DNA of 64,000 nucleotides from Niastella sp. OAS944 (GCA_024809215.1 JANUBW010000010.1:248001-312000); one strand, 5' to 3'. Shown: positions 18,413-28,300, numbered from the stretch's first letter. Program-made: numbers and translations. The notes: generated by a model from the letters alone, not told the origin.

Positions 18413-20867
18413 ATCAGACGCTAAATCTATGGAAGCTATATTACCGATATTTAGAATAGAAAATGGGTGCATACTTTCAAAAAATGGTGACATTACTGTT
18501 ACGTACAAACTGGAGTTGCCGGAAATTTTCACACTTAGCTCGGAGGATTATGAAAATATACATCACAACTGGACCAGGGCATTAAAGGTACTTCCAGCCA
18601 ATACAGTTGTTCATAAACAGGACTGGTGTTTGGAGTCAACGTATTCCCCTGACATCGACGAGCAGAAGGACAGTTTCTTAGCGAAGAGCGGTAAACGGTT
18701 TTTTTCGGGTAGAAAGTTTTTGGAGCACCATACGCTACTGATGATTACCCGGCGTGCCAATGGCAGAAAACCTTCGACCTCTGTTTTCTCGAATCTCCTT
18801 CGCCCCTCTATCGTTCCGCAGGATTTAACCAACCAGGATCTGTTGCAGGAATTTTTGAATAAGGCAGGACAGTTTAAAAAGTTGCTGGCCGAGAATAACT
18901 ACATTAAGGTTCATGAACTCAGCAATAATGATATAGTGGGTAATAAAGAACTGACAGGGATATTGGAGCAATATTGTTTTTTATTACCACCGACAAGCCA
19001 GCCTGTTGTAAAGGATATTTTATTTAAACCGGAACTGAGGATCGGTGAACATTACTTGCAAATGTATACCATGAGTGACATCGAAGATTTGCCTTCTCTA
19101 TGCGGCCCCAGGATCACCTACGATAAATTCAGCACCGATAAATCAAAATTTAGCATTGGCTTTGCTGCACCAGTTGGTCTGCTACTATCTTGCAATCACG
19201 TCTATAATCAGTTTTTAGTGATCGAGGACACACAGCAAACCTTAAAAAAAATGGAAAGTAAGCGGAGAAGACTGCAATCACTCTCGGCATATTCCAGAGA
19301 AAATGCCATATCCAGGGATGCTACTAACGCTTATTTAAATGAAGCGTTTAGTCAGCAACGGTTGCCGGTACGTGCACATTTTAATATTATGGCGTGGACT
19401 AGCGATCCCGAAGAACTGAATAACTTACGCAATATGGCCTCAGCCGCTATCGCTCAAATGGATGCCGTACCTCGCCAAGAAATAAAGGGTGCCCCTCAAC
19501 TGTTTTGGGCAGCACTACCCGGCAATGCAGGAGATCTGCCCGTAAACGAAACCTTTCTTTCCTTTGCTGAACAGGCCGCCTGTTTCTTTTTGGCGGAAAC
19601 CAATTACCGATCAGCTGCACCTGGTACCGGCATCCGCTTTGCCGATCGATTGTCCAGCGTGCCACTAGAAGTAGATCTATTCGATGGGCCACGTCGGGAA
19701 GGAATTTCTTCAAATATGGGTACCCTGGTTTGCGGAACGTCGGGTGGGGGTAAGTCGATGACGGTCAATCATATCCTAAGGTCTTTGTATGATCAGGGAG
19801 CGCACTGCGTTACCCTAGACATTGGCGGTAGCTACAAGGGACTATGTGAACTGCTGGGCGGCTACTATTTTGCTTATAATGAAAAAAAGCCCATAAAATT
19901 CAATCCTTTCTATTTGCCCACTGGCGAAAAATTGGATACTGAAAAAAAAGAAAGCCTTAAATCACTATTGGTTGCACTGTGGAAGCAGGAAGATGAACGT
20001 TTCAACCGGTCTGAATATGTGGCTTTATCCAATGCACTACAAGGCTATTACCAATTTATCGAAGAAAATAAACACATATTTCCATGCTTTAATACCTTTT
20101 ATGAGTATTTAGAACAAAAATATGTCGAGGTGCTTAAATCGCATAAAGTAAGTGAACGGGATTTCAGTGTTGACAACTTCTTATATGTTTTAAGACCATA
20201 CTACGCCGGCGGCGAATTTGATTACTTATTGAACGCCACAGAGAACCTTGATTTATTGAGTCAGCGGTTTGTTGTCATAGAGATGGACAATATTAAGGAC
20301 CACCCCATTTTATTCCCGGTTTGCACGCTATTGCTCACAGAATTGTTTCTAAGCAAAATGCGTAAGCTGCACGGGATCAGAAAAGTATTAACCATTGATG
20401 AAGCGTGGAAGGCTATTGCTAAATCAGGTACCGCTGAATTCATCAAGTATGCGTTTAAAACGATTCGTAAATTCAATGGCATCCCTATTGTCATCACGCA
20501 AGAACTCGACGACCTGGTTAATTCACCAATTATAAAAGATGCGATAATCAATAACGCAGACATTAAAATATTGATGGATATGCGTAAATTTATGAACAAG
20601 TTTGACAAGCTACAAGAGACGTTAGGAATGTCAGAGAAAGGGAAAAATATTCTCTTATCGGTCAACAAAGATAATCGCGAAATATACATTGAGATAGGCG
20701 GGCAGATCATGAAGGTGTTCAAGAATGAACTATGTCCCGAAGAATATTTTACTTATACCACAGAAGGACGTGAACGAGTGAAAGTATTGGAATATGCGGA
20801 GAAGTTCGGTTCCATGCAAAAAGGGATAACCGCATTGGTAGCCGAGCGGCAGAATAATAAAAATTAA
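18345..20867 (+). CDS. traG: Conjugation ATPase TraG (VirB4-like)
   Basis: 840 residues. A short N-terminal hydrophobic helix (residues 3-20) is followed by a VirB4-type N-domain and a C-terminal ATPase domain. Walker A is GTSGGGKSM near residue 465, and the Walker B region is LTIDEAWKAI near 680. It powers pilus assembly and substrate transfer at the inner membrane. It is not the VirD4-type coupling protein. The full length is typical for Bacteroidetes TraG. Confidence 0.9.
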   Translation: MIVGIMIALVVLAGVILQLRVSKSDAKSMEAILPIFRIENGCILSKNGDITVTYKLELPEIFTLSSEDYENIHHNWTRALKVLPANTVVHKQDWCLESTYSPDIDEQKDSFLAKSGKRFFSGRKFLEHHTLLMITRRANGRKPSTSVFSNLLRPSIVPQDLTNQDLLQEFLNKAGQFKKLLAENNYIKVHELSNNDIVGNKELTGILEQYCFLLPPTSQPVVKDILFKPELRIGEHYLQMYTMSDIEDLPSLCGPRITYDKFSTDKSKFSIGFAAPVGLLLSCNHVYNQFLVIEDTQQTLKKMESKRRRLQSLSAYSRENAISRDATNAYLNEAFSQQRLPVRAHFNIMAWTSDPEELNNLRNMASAAIAQMDAVPRQEIKGAPQLFWAALPGNAGDLPVNETFLSFAEQAACFFLAETNYRSAAPGTGIRFADRLSSVPLEVDLFDGPRREGISSNMGTLVCGTSGGGKSMTVNHILRSLYDQGAHCVTLDIGGSYKGLCELLGGYYFAYNEKKPIKFNPFYLPTGEKLDTEKKESLKSLLVALWKQEDERFNRSEYVALSNALQGYYQFIEENKHIFPCFNTFYEYLEQKYVEVLKSHKVSERDFSVDNFLYVLRPYYAGGEFDYLLNATENLDLLSQRFVVIEMDNIKDHPILFPVCTLLLTELFLSKMRKLHGIRKVLTIDEAWKAIAKSGTAEFIKYAFKTIRKFNGIPIVITQELDDLVNSPIIKDAIINNADIKILMDMRKFMNKFDKLQETLGMSEKGKNILLSVNKDNREIYIEIGGQIMKVFKNELCPEEYFTYTTEGRERVKVLEYAEKFGSMQKGITALVAERQNNKN

Positions 20868-20892
20868 TTATTCACCATAAAACCTATCACTT

Positions 20893-21276
20893 ATGAACAG
20901 ACTTATTGCTGTATTTTTTATGGGATGGCTCTTGGCATCCTGTTCATCGGGAAGTACAACAGTGGAGAGCGCACTTCCCGGACAGTATTTTAGAGAAGGC
21001 GGCGATAGTAGCGCTTCGTTTAAACAAACGCTTACCATCGCTAAAAATCCCGGACAAGCTGACAACGTATTTACTGTTGAAAGTAAAAGTTTGGAAAGGC
21101 GACTGGATGATAATAACAAACCTATCGAAAAGCCTGAAGAAACGGAATCGTTTACCGGCATCTACCACGCGGATAAAAAGTTATTGGAGTTAGTAGAAAA
21201 AGGGAGTTATTATTCTGTTGATCTTGAAAATGGGAAATTGACGAATGGTAAGGTGACTTTTGACCGTGTGAAGTAA
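20893..21276 (+). CDS. Small lipoprotein in the tra operon
   Basis: 127 residues with a lipobox (WLLASC, cysteine at about residue 17) and a mature domain of short polar strands. It begins 25 bp after traG. It probably sits in the outer membrane or periplasm. No family recognised. It occupies the place of traH in CTnDOT, but I cannot show homology. Confidence 0.65.
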   Translation: MNRLIAVFFMGWLLASCSSGSTTVESALPGQYFREGGDSSASFKQTLTIAKNPGQADNVFTVESKSLERRLDDNNKPIEKPEETESFTGIYHADKKLLELVEKGSYYSVDLENGKLTNGKVTFDRVK

Positions 21277-21333
21277 CAATTGATGGATTTGTGATAGATT
21301 GGATTTATTGTGAGATTGGAAAAGTAGTGTAGT

Positions 21334-22020
21334 ATGGAAAGTGGAGTTAGGAGCCTGATTTGTTGCATGTCTTTTGTGCTGCTTGTATTTGTACCATTAG
21401 GCAAAGCTCACGCACAAGACCCGATTAAAGAGGTTATTAAAGCGGCTGTTATCAAAGTAATAAAAGCCGTTGATTTGCAGATACAACGTTTGCAAAATGA
21501 AACGATTCGCCTGCAAAATGCGCAGCGAGCGGTAGAAAACACACTCAGTAAATTAAAGCTTGAACAGATTACCGAGTGGGTGGAAAAGCAACGGGCACTA
21601 TATGCCGATTACTATGACGAATTATGGAAGGTTAAACAAGCGATAACGTATTACCGTCAAATTAACGGTATTGTCCAACAGCAGCTCCAGCTGGTGGAAG
21701 AATATAAACGCGCCAGTGCGATTGTTCGGCGCGATAAGAATTTCACACCGAAAGAAACCAACTACATCAGTCAGGTGTATGCTGGCATATTGGATGCCAG
21801 CATACAAAACATCGAACAAATATTTTTAATTGTCAATTCCTTTAAGACACAAATGAGTGATGCCAAACGTTTGGAACTCATCGCTCATGCTGCTGATGAT
21901 ATTGATAAAAATTTAATGGATCTACGCCGGTTTAATAATAGCAATACTGTCTTGAGTTTACAGCGCGCAAAAGATGCTGCCGAAATCAACATGGTGAAAA
22001 TGATGTATGGATTAGAATAA
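21334..22020 (+). CDS. Secreted helical conjugation protein, paralogue 1 of 3 (TraI position)
   Basis: 228 residues: signal peptide to about residue 27 (KAHAQ) followed by a long all-helical body. The C-terminal end (LSLQRAKDAAEINMVKMMYGLE in part, here LQRAKDAAEINMVKMMYG) matches the ends of the proteins at 22469 and 23178. The body also shares an MSD motif near residue 170. These look like VirB5-like or TraI-type periplasmic components. The three genes probably arose by tandem duplication. Confidence 0.65.
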   Translation: MESGVRSLICCMSFVLLVFVPLGKAHAQDPIKEVIKAAVIKVIKAVDLQIQRLQNETIRLQNAQRAVENTLSKLKLEQITEWVEKQRALYADYYDELWKVKQAITYYRQINGIVQQQLQLVEEYKRASAIVRRDKNFTPKETNYISQVYAGILDASIQNIEQIFLIVNSFKTQMSDAKRLELIAHAADDIDKNLMDLRRFNNSNTVLSLQRAKDAAEINMVKMMYGLE

Positions 22021-22034
22021 AAAATTGGAAGGAT

Positions 22035-22472
22035 ATGTTAAACGTAAAGGAAATGTTGGCTCGACATAAAGATGTCTTGTATGCCAAAGGATATTCAGAA
22101 GATCAGGTGAAATCAGGTTCTCCACCGGGTGCTCTTATGAATGACCTGGAGAAAAAATTATCCGAAGCTATAGGCGCGGTGACGGATAGTAATCCTTCTA
22201 AATGGTTTCGCACGGAATTAAAGGGTAAACTATATATAACGGATGACATCACTTATAATTTCAATTATTGCTATGATAAACGTATCAGTGAGCTGTCGCT
22301 CGGAAGTGTGGAAGCGCACTACAAAGATCTCTGGAAAGTGATGGTGTTCATTAAGCCCCAAGATTGTCCTTCCGAAAAGGAAATGAATGCACTGGTGCGT
22401 CCAAAAGCTATAAAGCGGCGGCCGCGAATGATTCGTGATGATGTAGGTGTTAAAAATAAAATTGGTTTATGA
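22035..22472 (+). CDS. Hypothetical protein between two paralogous tra genes
   Basis: 145 residues, soluble, with a basic C-terminus (RPKAIKRRPRMIRDD). Its stop overlaps the start of the next gene by ATGA, so the two are translationally coupled. Not recognised. Confidence 0.55.
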   Translation: MLNVKEMLARHKDVLYAKGYSEDQVKSGSPPGALMNDLEKKLSEAIGAVTDSNPSKWFRTELKGKLYITDDITYNFNYCYDKRISELSLGSVEAHYKDLWKVMVFIKPQDCPSEKEMNALVRPKAIKRRPRMIRDDVGVKNKIGL

Positions 22473-23137
22473 GTAGCAGGGAAATGATGAGAAAGATCGT
22501 AATTCGTTTTTTGCCGGTTGTTGTTTTTTCAATGTCGTGTTCAATAACATTCGCGCAAACCTGGGATGAATGGTTTCGCCAAAGCCGCACGCAGATCAGG
22601 TATCTGGTGACGCAGATTGGTGAATTGAAAGTATATGCCCATTTACTACAGCAAGGATATACAGTTGCCAAAGATGGCTGGCAACTGGTGGGTGATATAA
22701 AGAATGGAGAGTTTTCTTTACATAACCAATATTTTACTTCTTTAAAGCAGGTTAATCCGTTTATCACCGAGTTTGCACATGTGGCAGAAATTGCTGCCCT
22801 ACAAGCCTCTATTTACAAAAGATATCGAAAAGTGTGGGCCGAGGCGCAGTCTTGTGGTTTATTTACCAGCTCAGACCTGCAACTTTTTCAGAATACATTT
22901 TCCGCATTTATTGATGATGTTACGCACACGGTCGATGAACTCGTTCGCGTCACGTCTTCCCATAAGCTGGAAATGTCCGATGATGAGCGCATTAAACGTA
23001 TTGAATTATTAAAAGCAAACGTTATGCAACAGGTCGCCGATTTGCGCACTATGGAAAAAGACATTAGGGGTACAGCAAATATGCGGGTGATGCAGCAGGC
23101 TGAAATAGAACTAGCCAGACGGTTATATGCAAAGTAG
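22469..23137 (+). CDS. Secreted helical conjugation protein, paralogue 2 of 3
   Basis: 222 residues: signal peptide ending near SITFAQ at about residue 30, then helices. MSDDERIKRIELL at about residue 170 is nearly the same as the motif in the 23178 product. The end (MQQAEIELARRLYAK) is aligned with, but shorter than, that of its relatives. It carries GYTVAKDGWQLVGDIKNGEFSLH, shown in part, which matches GYNKVRDIANGNYKLH in paralogue 3. Confidence 0.65.
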   Translation: MSSREMMRKIVIRFLPVVVFSMSCSITFAQTWDEWFRQSRTQIRYLVTQIGELKVYAHLLQQGYTVAKDGWQLVGDIKNGEFSLHNQYFTSLKQVNPFITEFAHVAEIAALQASIYKRYRKVWAEAQSCGLFTSSDLQLFQNTFSAFIDDVTHTVDELVRVTSSHKLEMSDDERIKRIELLKANVMQQVADLRTMEKDIRGTANMRVMQQAEIELARRLYAK

Positions 23138-23167
23138 TGAGTAGAAATGTTCAGGTGTATCAAAGAA

Positions 23168-23175
23168 AGGAGGTG
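23168..23175 (+). promoter_or_regulatory. Strong Shine-Dalgarno site (AGGAGGTG)
   Basis: AGGAGGTG ends 2 bases before the ATG at 23178. It has the same sequence and spacing as the site before the methylase-helicase. Confidence 0.55.
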
Positions 23176-23177
23176 TT

Positions 23178-23813
23178 ATGAAGAATTGGACAGTCGTCGT
23201 GGTAATCGTTAGTTTATTGTTAATGCAATCCCCGCGGGCAAGCGCCCAGCAACACGAAATTCAGCAACTCTTACTGAATGTAGAAAAGCTGGCCGAGTTA
23301 AAGAAGATTTTACAAAACATGTATGAAGGGTATCGTATTCTGGAACAGGGGTACAATAAGGTGAGAGATATTGCTAACGGTAATTACAAATTGCATCAGG
23401 TATTCTTGGATGGCTTATTGTTGGTTAATCCAGAAGTGAAAAAGTATTATAAGGTAGCCGAAATCATTCAATTCCAATTACTGCTCGTTAAAGAATACAA
23501 AGCTGCTTTTAAGTCCTTCACAGACTGCAATATGTTTACGACAAACGAATTGCAATACATTTCCGATGTCTACAATAAATTATTTAAAGAAAGCACTGAG
23601 AATTTAAATGCATTATTAATGGTGGTAACGGCTGGTCAACTACGCATGTCCGATGATGAACGGTTAACAGCTATTGATCAGTTATATGATCAAATGCAAA
23701 CTAAGTTATCTTTTTTGCGGCATTTCAATAAGGATAACCAGGTGCTGGCACTTCAGCGGTTAAAAGAATCCGGTGAACTGAACAGCGTGAAGCGGATGTA
23801 TGGTATAGAGTAA
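23178..23813 (+). CDS. Secreted helical conjugation protein, paralogue 3 of 3
   Basis: 211 residues with a signal peptide (SPRASAQ, about residue 24). It shares with paralogue 2 the motifs GYRILEQGYNKVRDIANG and MSDDERLTAIDQL, and with paralogue 1 the ending LKESGELNSVKRMYG. It directly precedes traJ. It is probably periplasmic and part of the pilus or the secretion channel. Confidence 0.65.
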   Translation: MKNWTVVVVIVSLLLMQSPRASAQQHEIQQLLLNVEKLAELKKILQNMYEGYRILEQGYNKVRDIANGNYKLHQVFLDGLLLVNPEVKKYYKVAEIIQFQLLLVKEYKAAFKSFTDCNMFTTNELQYISDVYNKLFKESTENLNALLMVVTAGQLRMSDDERLTAIDQLYDQMQTKLSFLRHFNKDNQVLALQRLKESGELNSVKRMYGIE

Positions 23814-23832
23814 GAAAAATAAAAGATGAAGT

Positions 23833-25020
23833 ATGGAAAGAGGAAGATGGTTGTTGATGATGATGGTGATGTTATGCGTGCCCGCTATTACATTTGGCCA
23901 GGATACGGCTACAGAAATCAAAGGACTGCAGCAGGTGTTGAACAATCTTTACAAAGAGCTGCTGCCATTGTGCGGCGAGCTTAGAGACGTTGGTCGTGCA
24001 CTGGCAGGGTTTGCAGCGATATTTTATATTGGCAACCGCGTGTGGCGCGCCATAGCGGCGGCTGAACCTGTTGATTTTTATCCTTTGTTTCGGCCATTCG
24101 CTACCGGTATGGCTATTATGCTCTTTCCCTCACTCCTGCACACTTTTAATTCAGTATTAGAACCAACCGTCGCTGGCACCAGTGCTTTAGTAAAAAATTC
24201 GAATAAAGCGGTAGAAGAATTATTAAAACAGAAGGAAGCAGAAATTAAGAAATCAAAAAAATGGGAAGCGCTTGTCGGTGCCACCGGTGAAGGTGACCGA
24301 GATGTTTGGATGCGTTACTATCATCCCTCTGAAGTGAACGATGAAGGCATCTTCGGGAAAATAGGCAATGATGTTGAGTTTGCTTTGGCAAAAATGTCTT
24401 ACAATTTTCGGAACTCTATTAAAAAAGTCATTGCTACTATTCTTCAGATCTTGTACGAAGCCGCCGCTTTATGTGTCAACACCCTGCGCATTTTTAAACT
24501 CATCATTTTAGCGATTATTGGTCCGCTGGTTCTTGGCTTGTCCGTATTTGACGGCTTTCATCACACACTGCAAGTTTACCTGGCGCGATATATCAACGTG
24601 TTTTTGTGGTTACCCATCTGTAACATTCTTTCTGCGTTACTCGGTAAAATACAGGAGAACATGATTAAACTTGATTTGTCGCAGATTGCTAATGCTGGTG
24701 ATACTTTTTTTAGTTCTTACGATTTGGGTTATATTATTTTTATGATCATCGGCATTATTTGTTTTACTACTGTTCCGTCGATCGCGGATGAAATTGTTTT
24801 TGTAGGTGGTGGCATCGGTATGCAAAGTAAAGTGACGCAAATGTTTTCAAATGCAAGGAATACTGTTACCTATGGTACTTATTCTACGGCTTCTGGCATG
24901 GCCGGCGACATTTATAGTGACATCCGCAGTAACATGGCAGGAGGAATGGCTAGAAGCAGTTCAGGGGATTATTTTTCGGATGCCAATAGCTCTATGCGTG
25001 GCCGCATATCTGGTAAGTAG
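23833..25020 (+). CDS. traJ: Conjugative transfer protein TraJ (VirB6-like)
   Basis: 395 residues: signal peptide, then about six membrane helices (including AALAGFAAIFYIGNRV, FKLIILAIIGPLVLGLSVF, and LGYIIFMIIGIICFTTV). A Gly/Ser-rich tail with ARSSSGDYFSDANSSMRG ends the protein. The layout matches TraJ of Bacteroidetes elements, a polytopic inner-membrane channel component. It starts 19 bp after paralogue 3. Confidence 0.85.
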   Translation: MERGRWLLMMMVMLCVPAITFGQDTATEIKGLQQVLNNLYKELLPLCGELRDVGRALAGFAAIFYIGNRVWRAIAAAEPVDFYPLFRPFATGMAIMLFPSLLHTFNSVLEPTVAGTSALVKNSNKAVEELLKQKEAEIKKSKKWEALVGATGEGDRDVWMRYYHPSEVNDEGIFGKIGNDVEFALAKMSYNFRNSIKKVIATILQILYEAAALCVNTLRIFKLIILAIIGPLVLGLSVFDGFHHTLQVYLARYINVFLWLPICNILSALLGKIQENMIKLDLSQIANAGDTFFSSYDLGYIIFMIIGIICFTTVPSIADEIVFVGGGIGMQSKVTQMFSNARNTVTYGTYSTASGMAGDIYSDIRSNMAGGMARSSSGDYFSDANSSMRGRISGK

Positions 25021-25087
25021 GAAGTCGATAAAACAAATAAGATTGAAGAAATTGATAGTAAGACAATTGAAGATGTAAACGAAGGAT

Positions 25088-25708
25088 ATGTTTAAACAAT
25101 TGAGTAATATCGAAACTGCATTTAAGCATGTTAGGCTGTTCACTGTAGTGATTATTATTGCCTGCATGACCATCACCTGCTTTAGTATTTATAAAGGCTA
25201 TTCCTTTTCAGAGAATCAACGGCAGCAGGTGGTCATCTTTCCTGACGGAAAAGCCATTCTTGCCGTTTCCGGTACACGTAAAGATAATATTCCGGTAGAA
25301 GCCCGGCGTCATGTAAAGGATTTTCATGCTGCATTTTTTACACTGTCGCCAGACGATAAAGCAATTTCTGAAACGATGAAAAAAGCCATGTACCTCGCTG
25401 ATGAATCTGCTAAACGGGTGTATAATGATTTGAAGGAAAACGGTTTCTTTTCTCAGTTAATTAGTTCCAATACCAGTCAGCATATCATTGTTGACAGCGT
25501 AAATGTCAATATCACCTCTTACCCGTATTATTTTAAGTTCTTTGGAAAGGTCCGTATCATCCGTCCGATGACCACCACTTTACGCAGCCTGATTAGCGAA
25601 GGATATTTACGCGATTTACAAGTGAGAACCGATAATAATTCCAACGGTTTTCTAATTGAACGTTGGGAAATACTAGACAATAAAGATCTCGAAGTACAAA
25701 AACGATAG
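25088..25708 (+). CDS. traK: Conjugative transfer protein TraK (VirB8-like)
   Basis: 206 residues with one transmembrane helix at about 18-38 and a periplasmic domain. MFKQLSNIETAFKHVR and GYSFSENQRQQ in the N-terminal part are typical of TraK. VirB8-like proteins organise the inner-membrane complex. It is followed after one base by the next gene. Confidence 0.85.
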   Translation: MFKQLSNIETAFKHVRLFTVVIIIACMTITCFSIYKGYSFSENQRQQVVIFPDGKAILAVSGTRKDNIPVEARRHVKDFHAAFFTLSPDDKAISETMKKAMYLADESAKRVYNDLKENGFFSQLISSNTSQHIIVDSVNVNITSYPYYFKFFGKVRIIRPMTTTLRSLISEGYLRDLQVRTDNNSNGFLIERWEILDNKDLEVQKR

Positions 25709-25709
25709 T

Positions 25710-26162
25710 ATGCGGTTGTTTAGAAGAAGAAAACATCCTCACCAGGTACAACAGGTGACCAGTAATTTGTTTCGCGTTGCATGTTTATCATTACAAAGAA
25801 AATGGGTACATCTCATGCAACGTTTGGATAATAAGTGCACGCTGCGTCAGAAAAAAGTGATATTAATTATTTTTTGCACTGCCGGATGTATTTATTGTAT
25901 TTCACTTGGACTACACGCCTTTAACCGTCAACCACATCCACACTCTCCAATACCTACTACACCGCTTATCAAATCCGGGCAGCCTGATCCATTGTCCGAT
26001 TCGAAATTGTCTGCCGCAGACACTGTAGCCATCCGTGGCTTTCGGTCAGCGATAGACAGTATGCTGAAAACAAATGCGGGTAAAGCTGCGCTGGATAGTT
26101 TGCAAGCAATTAGGCCCGGATTACTGGACAGCTTTTACCAAATGGAAAGAACGATTCAATAA
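25710..26162 (+). CDS. traL: TraL-like single-span membrane protein
   Basis: 150 residues. A basic cytoplasmic N-terminus (RRRKHPHQ) is followed by one helix at about 50-70 (VILIIFCTAGCIYCISLGL) and a Pro/Ser-rich periplasmic tail. Its place between traK and traM and its topology fit TraL. The sequence itself is poorly conserved, so the name rests on position. Confidence 0.6.
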   Translation: MRLFRRRKHPHQVQQVTSNLFRVACLSLQRKWVHLMQRLDNKCTLRQKKVILIIFCTAGCIYCISLGLHAFNRQPHPHSPIPTTPLIKSGQPDPLSDSKLSAADTVAIRGFRSAIDSMLKTNAGKAALDSLQAIRPGLLDSFYQMERTIQ

Positions 26163-26178
26163 TTAAAAAACGTGATGT

Positions 26179-27420
26179 ATGAATTTGACGAAAGAGAAAC
26201 AAAAAAAAATAGTGCTATTTGTTGGATTGCCTGCGATTATTATCCTACTGTTAACCGTGGCATACTTTGGTATAAATGGATTTGAAAACGGTAAAAGTGA
26301 TCAGGCACAGGCGCAAGGGATAAATACCAAACTGCCGTCGCCTGCCATCGAAGATCAACGTCCGTTGGATAAGCTCAGTATTTATTTACAAGCTGAAAAA
26401 GATTCAGCAGAAAAGGCGCAGCAAATCATCAAAGATCCATTTTTCCGGAATTTATCGGATTCCAATCCGCATGTATCACGCGAGGTTAAATTTCCAAACG
26501 CTGAGCCAGATGATATACGTTCTTTTTCCTGGCAACAAACACAAACCCAAAATGAACGGTTATTGCAGGATAAACTAAACTTGTTACGTGAACAACTCGA
26601 CAATAATTCGGCTACCTTATCCACTAAGCAGCCGGATAAAATTTCACTGAGTAATTTACCCGATGAATTTCCTACAGCTGCGCATCATTATGAACAACCG
26701 CCCGCTGCGAACCCTGACCTGGTTCAAATAGACAGTGTACTCAACAAAATCCTCGATATTCAGTATCCGCAGCGCATAGCAGAAAAATATACCGGCCCCA
26801 TTACTAAAAATGATATCAAACCATTATTTGTCAGTAATCGCTCGGGTGCAGATAGTTTATTATGGCATACAGATTTTGGTGGTGTTGAAAACAGCAAGCC
26901 TTTACCAACACGTAATCGCTTTTATGAATTGGAAGATTTTTCTATAGAAGACACCGCCAATGTTATCGCGGCTACCATCTATGGTACTCAAGAGGTGACT
27001 AATGGAATGACAGTAACCCTCCGACTTGACCAGGAAGTGTATTTGGGTCATCAAACCATTCCGGCAGGAACCTTGGTTTGGGGAGAAGGGCATTTAGTGC
27101 AGGACCGGTTTGCGGTGACCATTAAAAATATCAGTTTTAAAAACTCCTTCTTTCCCGTTGATATGGAAGTATTTTCTCGGGATGGCATTTCCGGGATACC
27201 GATTTCGGGTGCTATGAGTCATCAAGCCGCGAAACTGGCCATGGACAGAGGCGCGCAAAGCCTGCAAATTACCAGCTTATCTCCTTCACTGGCGGCACAA
27301 GCTGCATCAGCTGGAATTGAATCTGCCAAATCTTTATTGAGTAAAAAAGCCAAATTAATTAAAGTCACCTTGAAGGATGGACATCCTGTTTTGCTGAAAA
27401 ATTCCAGCAATGGTAAATAG
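26179..27420 (+). CDS. traM: Conjugative transposon protein TraM (VirB10-like)
   Basis: 413 residues: N-terminal membrane anchor at about 10-30, a Gln/Pro-rich linker to about residue 240, and a C-terminal VirB10/TraM-type beta domain (NVIAATIYGTQEVTNGMTV, then IPAGTLVWGEGHL). It spans the periplasm and links the inner and outer membrane parts of the secretion system. It starts 16 bp after traL. Confidence 0.9.
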   Translation: MNLTKEKQKKIVLFVGLPAIIILLLTVAYFGINGFENGKSDQAQAQGINTKLPSPAIEDQRPLDKLSIYLQAEKDSAEKAQQIIKDPFFRNLSDSNPHVSREVKFPNAEPDDIRSFSWQQTQTQNERLLQDKLNLLREQLDNNSATLSTKQPDKISLSNLPDEFPTAAHHYEQPPAANPDLVQIDSVLNKILDIQYPQRIAEKYTGPITKNDIKPLFVSNRSGADSLLWHTDFGGVENSKPLPTRNRFYELEDFSIEDTANVIAATIYGTQEVTNGMTVTLRLDQEVYLGHQTIPAGTLVWGEGHLVQDRFAVTIKNISFKNSFFPVDMEVFSRDGISGIPISGAMSHQAAKLAMDRGAQSLQITSLSPSLAAQAASAGIESAKSLLSKKAKLIKVTLKDGHPVLLKNSSNGK

Positions 27421-27459
27421 CTATAACCCAATTCTCAAAAATTAAAAATGGATATGTGT

Positions 27460-28278
27460 ATGAAAAGGTTTGTGAGTGTATTGGCCCTATTATTATTTGC
27501 TGGCTTAGTAGTTAGCCATGCGCAGGACACTGCCCGATCTCCTGCAAATGTTGAGGTTTGTTACCGAAAGACGAGTATGTTGGTTTTCCCATCCGGTATT
27601 GAAGCAGCCGATTTTGGTTCTTCGGACATACTGGGAAAGGTGGTGAAGAAAGGGTCGAATGTGCTCAAAGTAAAAGCGGCTAAACAAGCATTCGACCCCA
27701 CGAATCTAACTGTCTTTACCAGTGATGGTCGATTGTATAGTTTAAATGTTCAGTATAACAATGAGCCTGGGCAACAGGTATATCTGTACGCTGACCCTGC
27801 CACTATACCTGCTATAGCATACCATCCCGATACACTTTCGCCGGCCAATGTACAAATGAAAGCTGATTTTCTCTCCAAAGTGAATCATCGTGACATTGTT
27901 GCCAAAACAAAAAGCCAAAGCATTTATCTATTGTTACGGCAGATGTATGTAAGTGCCGGTAAAATGTATTTTGTTTTTCAATTATTCAACTCATCTAATA
28001 TTCCATTTACTATCCAGTATACGCGCTTTTTCCAACAGGATGCCAAAGCCCAAAAATTGAGTTCTCGCGCACAACAGGAAATGCCGCCGCTGCTTACCAC
28101 TGCTACACCAGGTTGTAAAGTCATTCGATATCAGCCGGTCACTTTTGTAGCGGCATTTAATCAGTTCACCATTGCCCATAAAAAGCGGTTTGTTATACAT
28201 ATTGGCGAAATGGGTGGAGACAGGCGACAACAATTGGTGCTGAAGGGAAAGAAAATACTTCGCGCAAAAAAATTGTAA
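27460..28278 (+). CDS. traN: Conjugative transposon protein TraN (DUF4138, VirB9-like)
   Basis: 272 residues from the ATG at 27460, chosen because it gives a normal signal peptide (KRFVSVLALLLFAG, cleavage near SHAQ). The ATG at 27448 is an alternative. The beta-rich mature protein has the DUF4138 pattern LVFPSGIEAADFGSSDI and YSLNVQYNNEPG. It is an outer-membrane-associated partner of TraM. Confidence 0.85.
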   Translation: MKRFVSVLALLLFAGLVVSHAQDTARSPANVEVCYRKTSMLVFPSGIEAADFGSSDILGKVVKKGSNVLKVKAAKQAFDPTNLTVFTSDGRLYSLNVQYNNEPGQQVYLYADPATIPAIAYHPDTLSPANVQMKADFLSKVNHRDIVAKTKSQSIYLLLRQMYVSAGKMYFVFQLFNSSNIPFTIQYTRFFQQDAKAQKLSSRAQQEMPPLLTTATPGCKVIRYQPVTFVAAFNQFTIAHKKRFVIHIGEMGGDRRQQLVLKGKKILRAKKL

Positions 28279-28300
28279 GTAATTATTTAAATAACAAATT

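Noticed and set aside
20261-20722. 153-codon leftward frame inside traG
   Set aside because: It is the antisense shadow of a strongly conserved ATPase domain.
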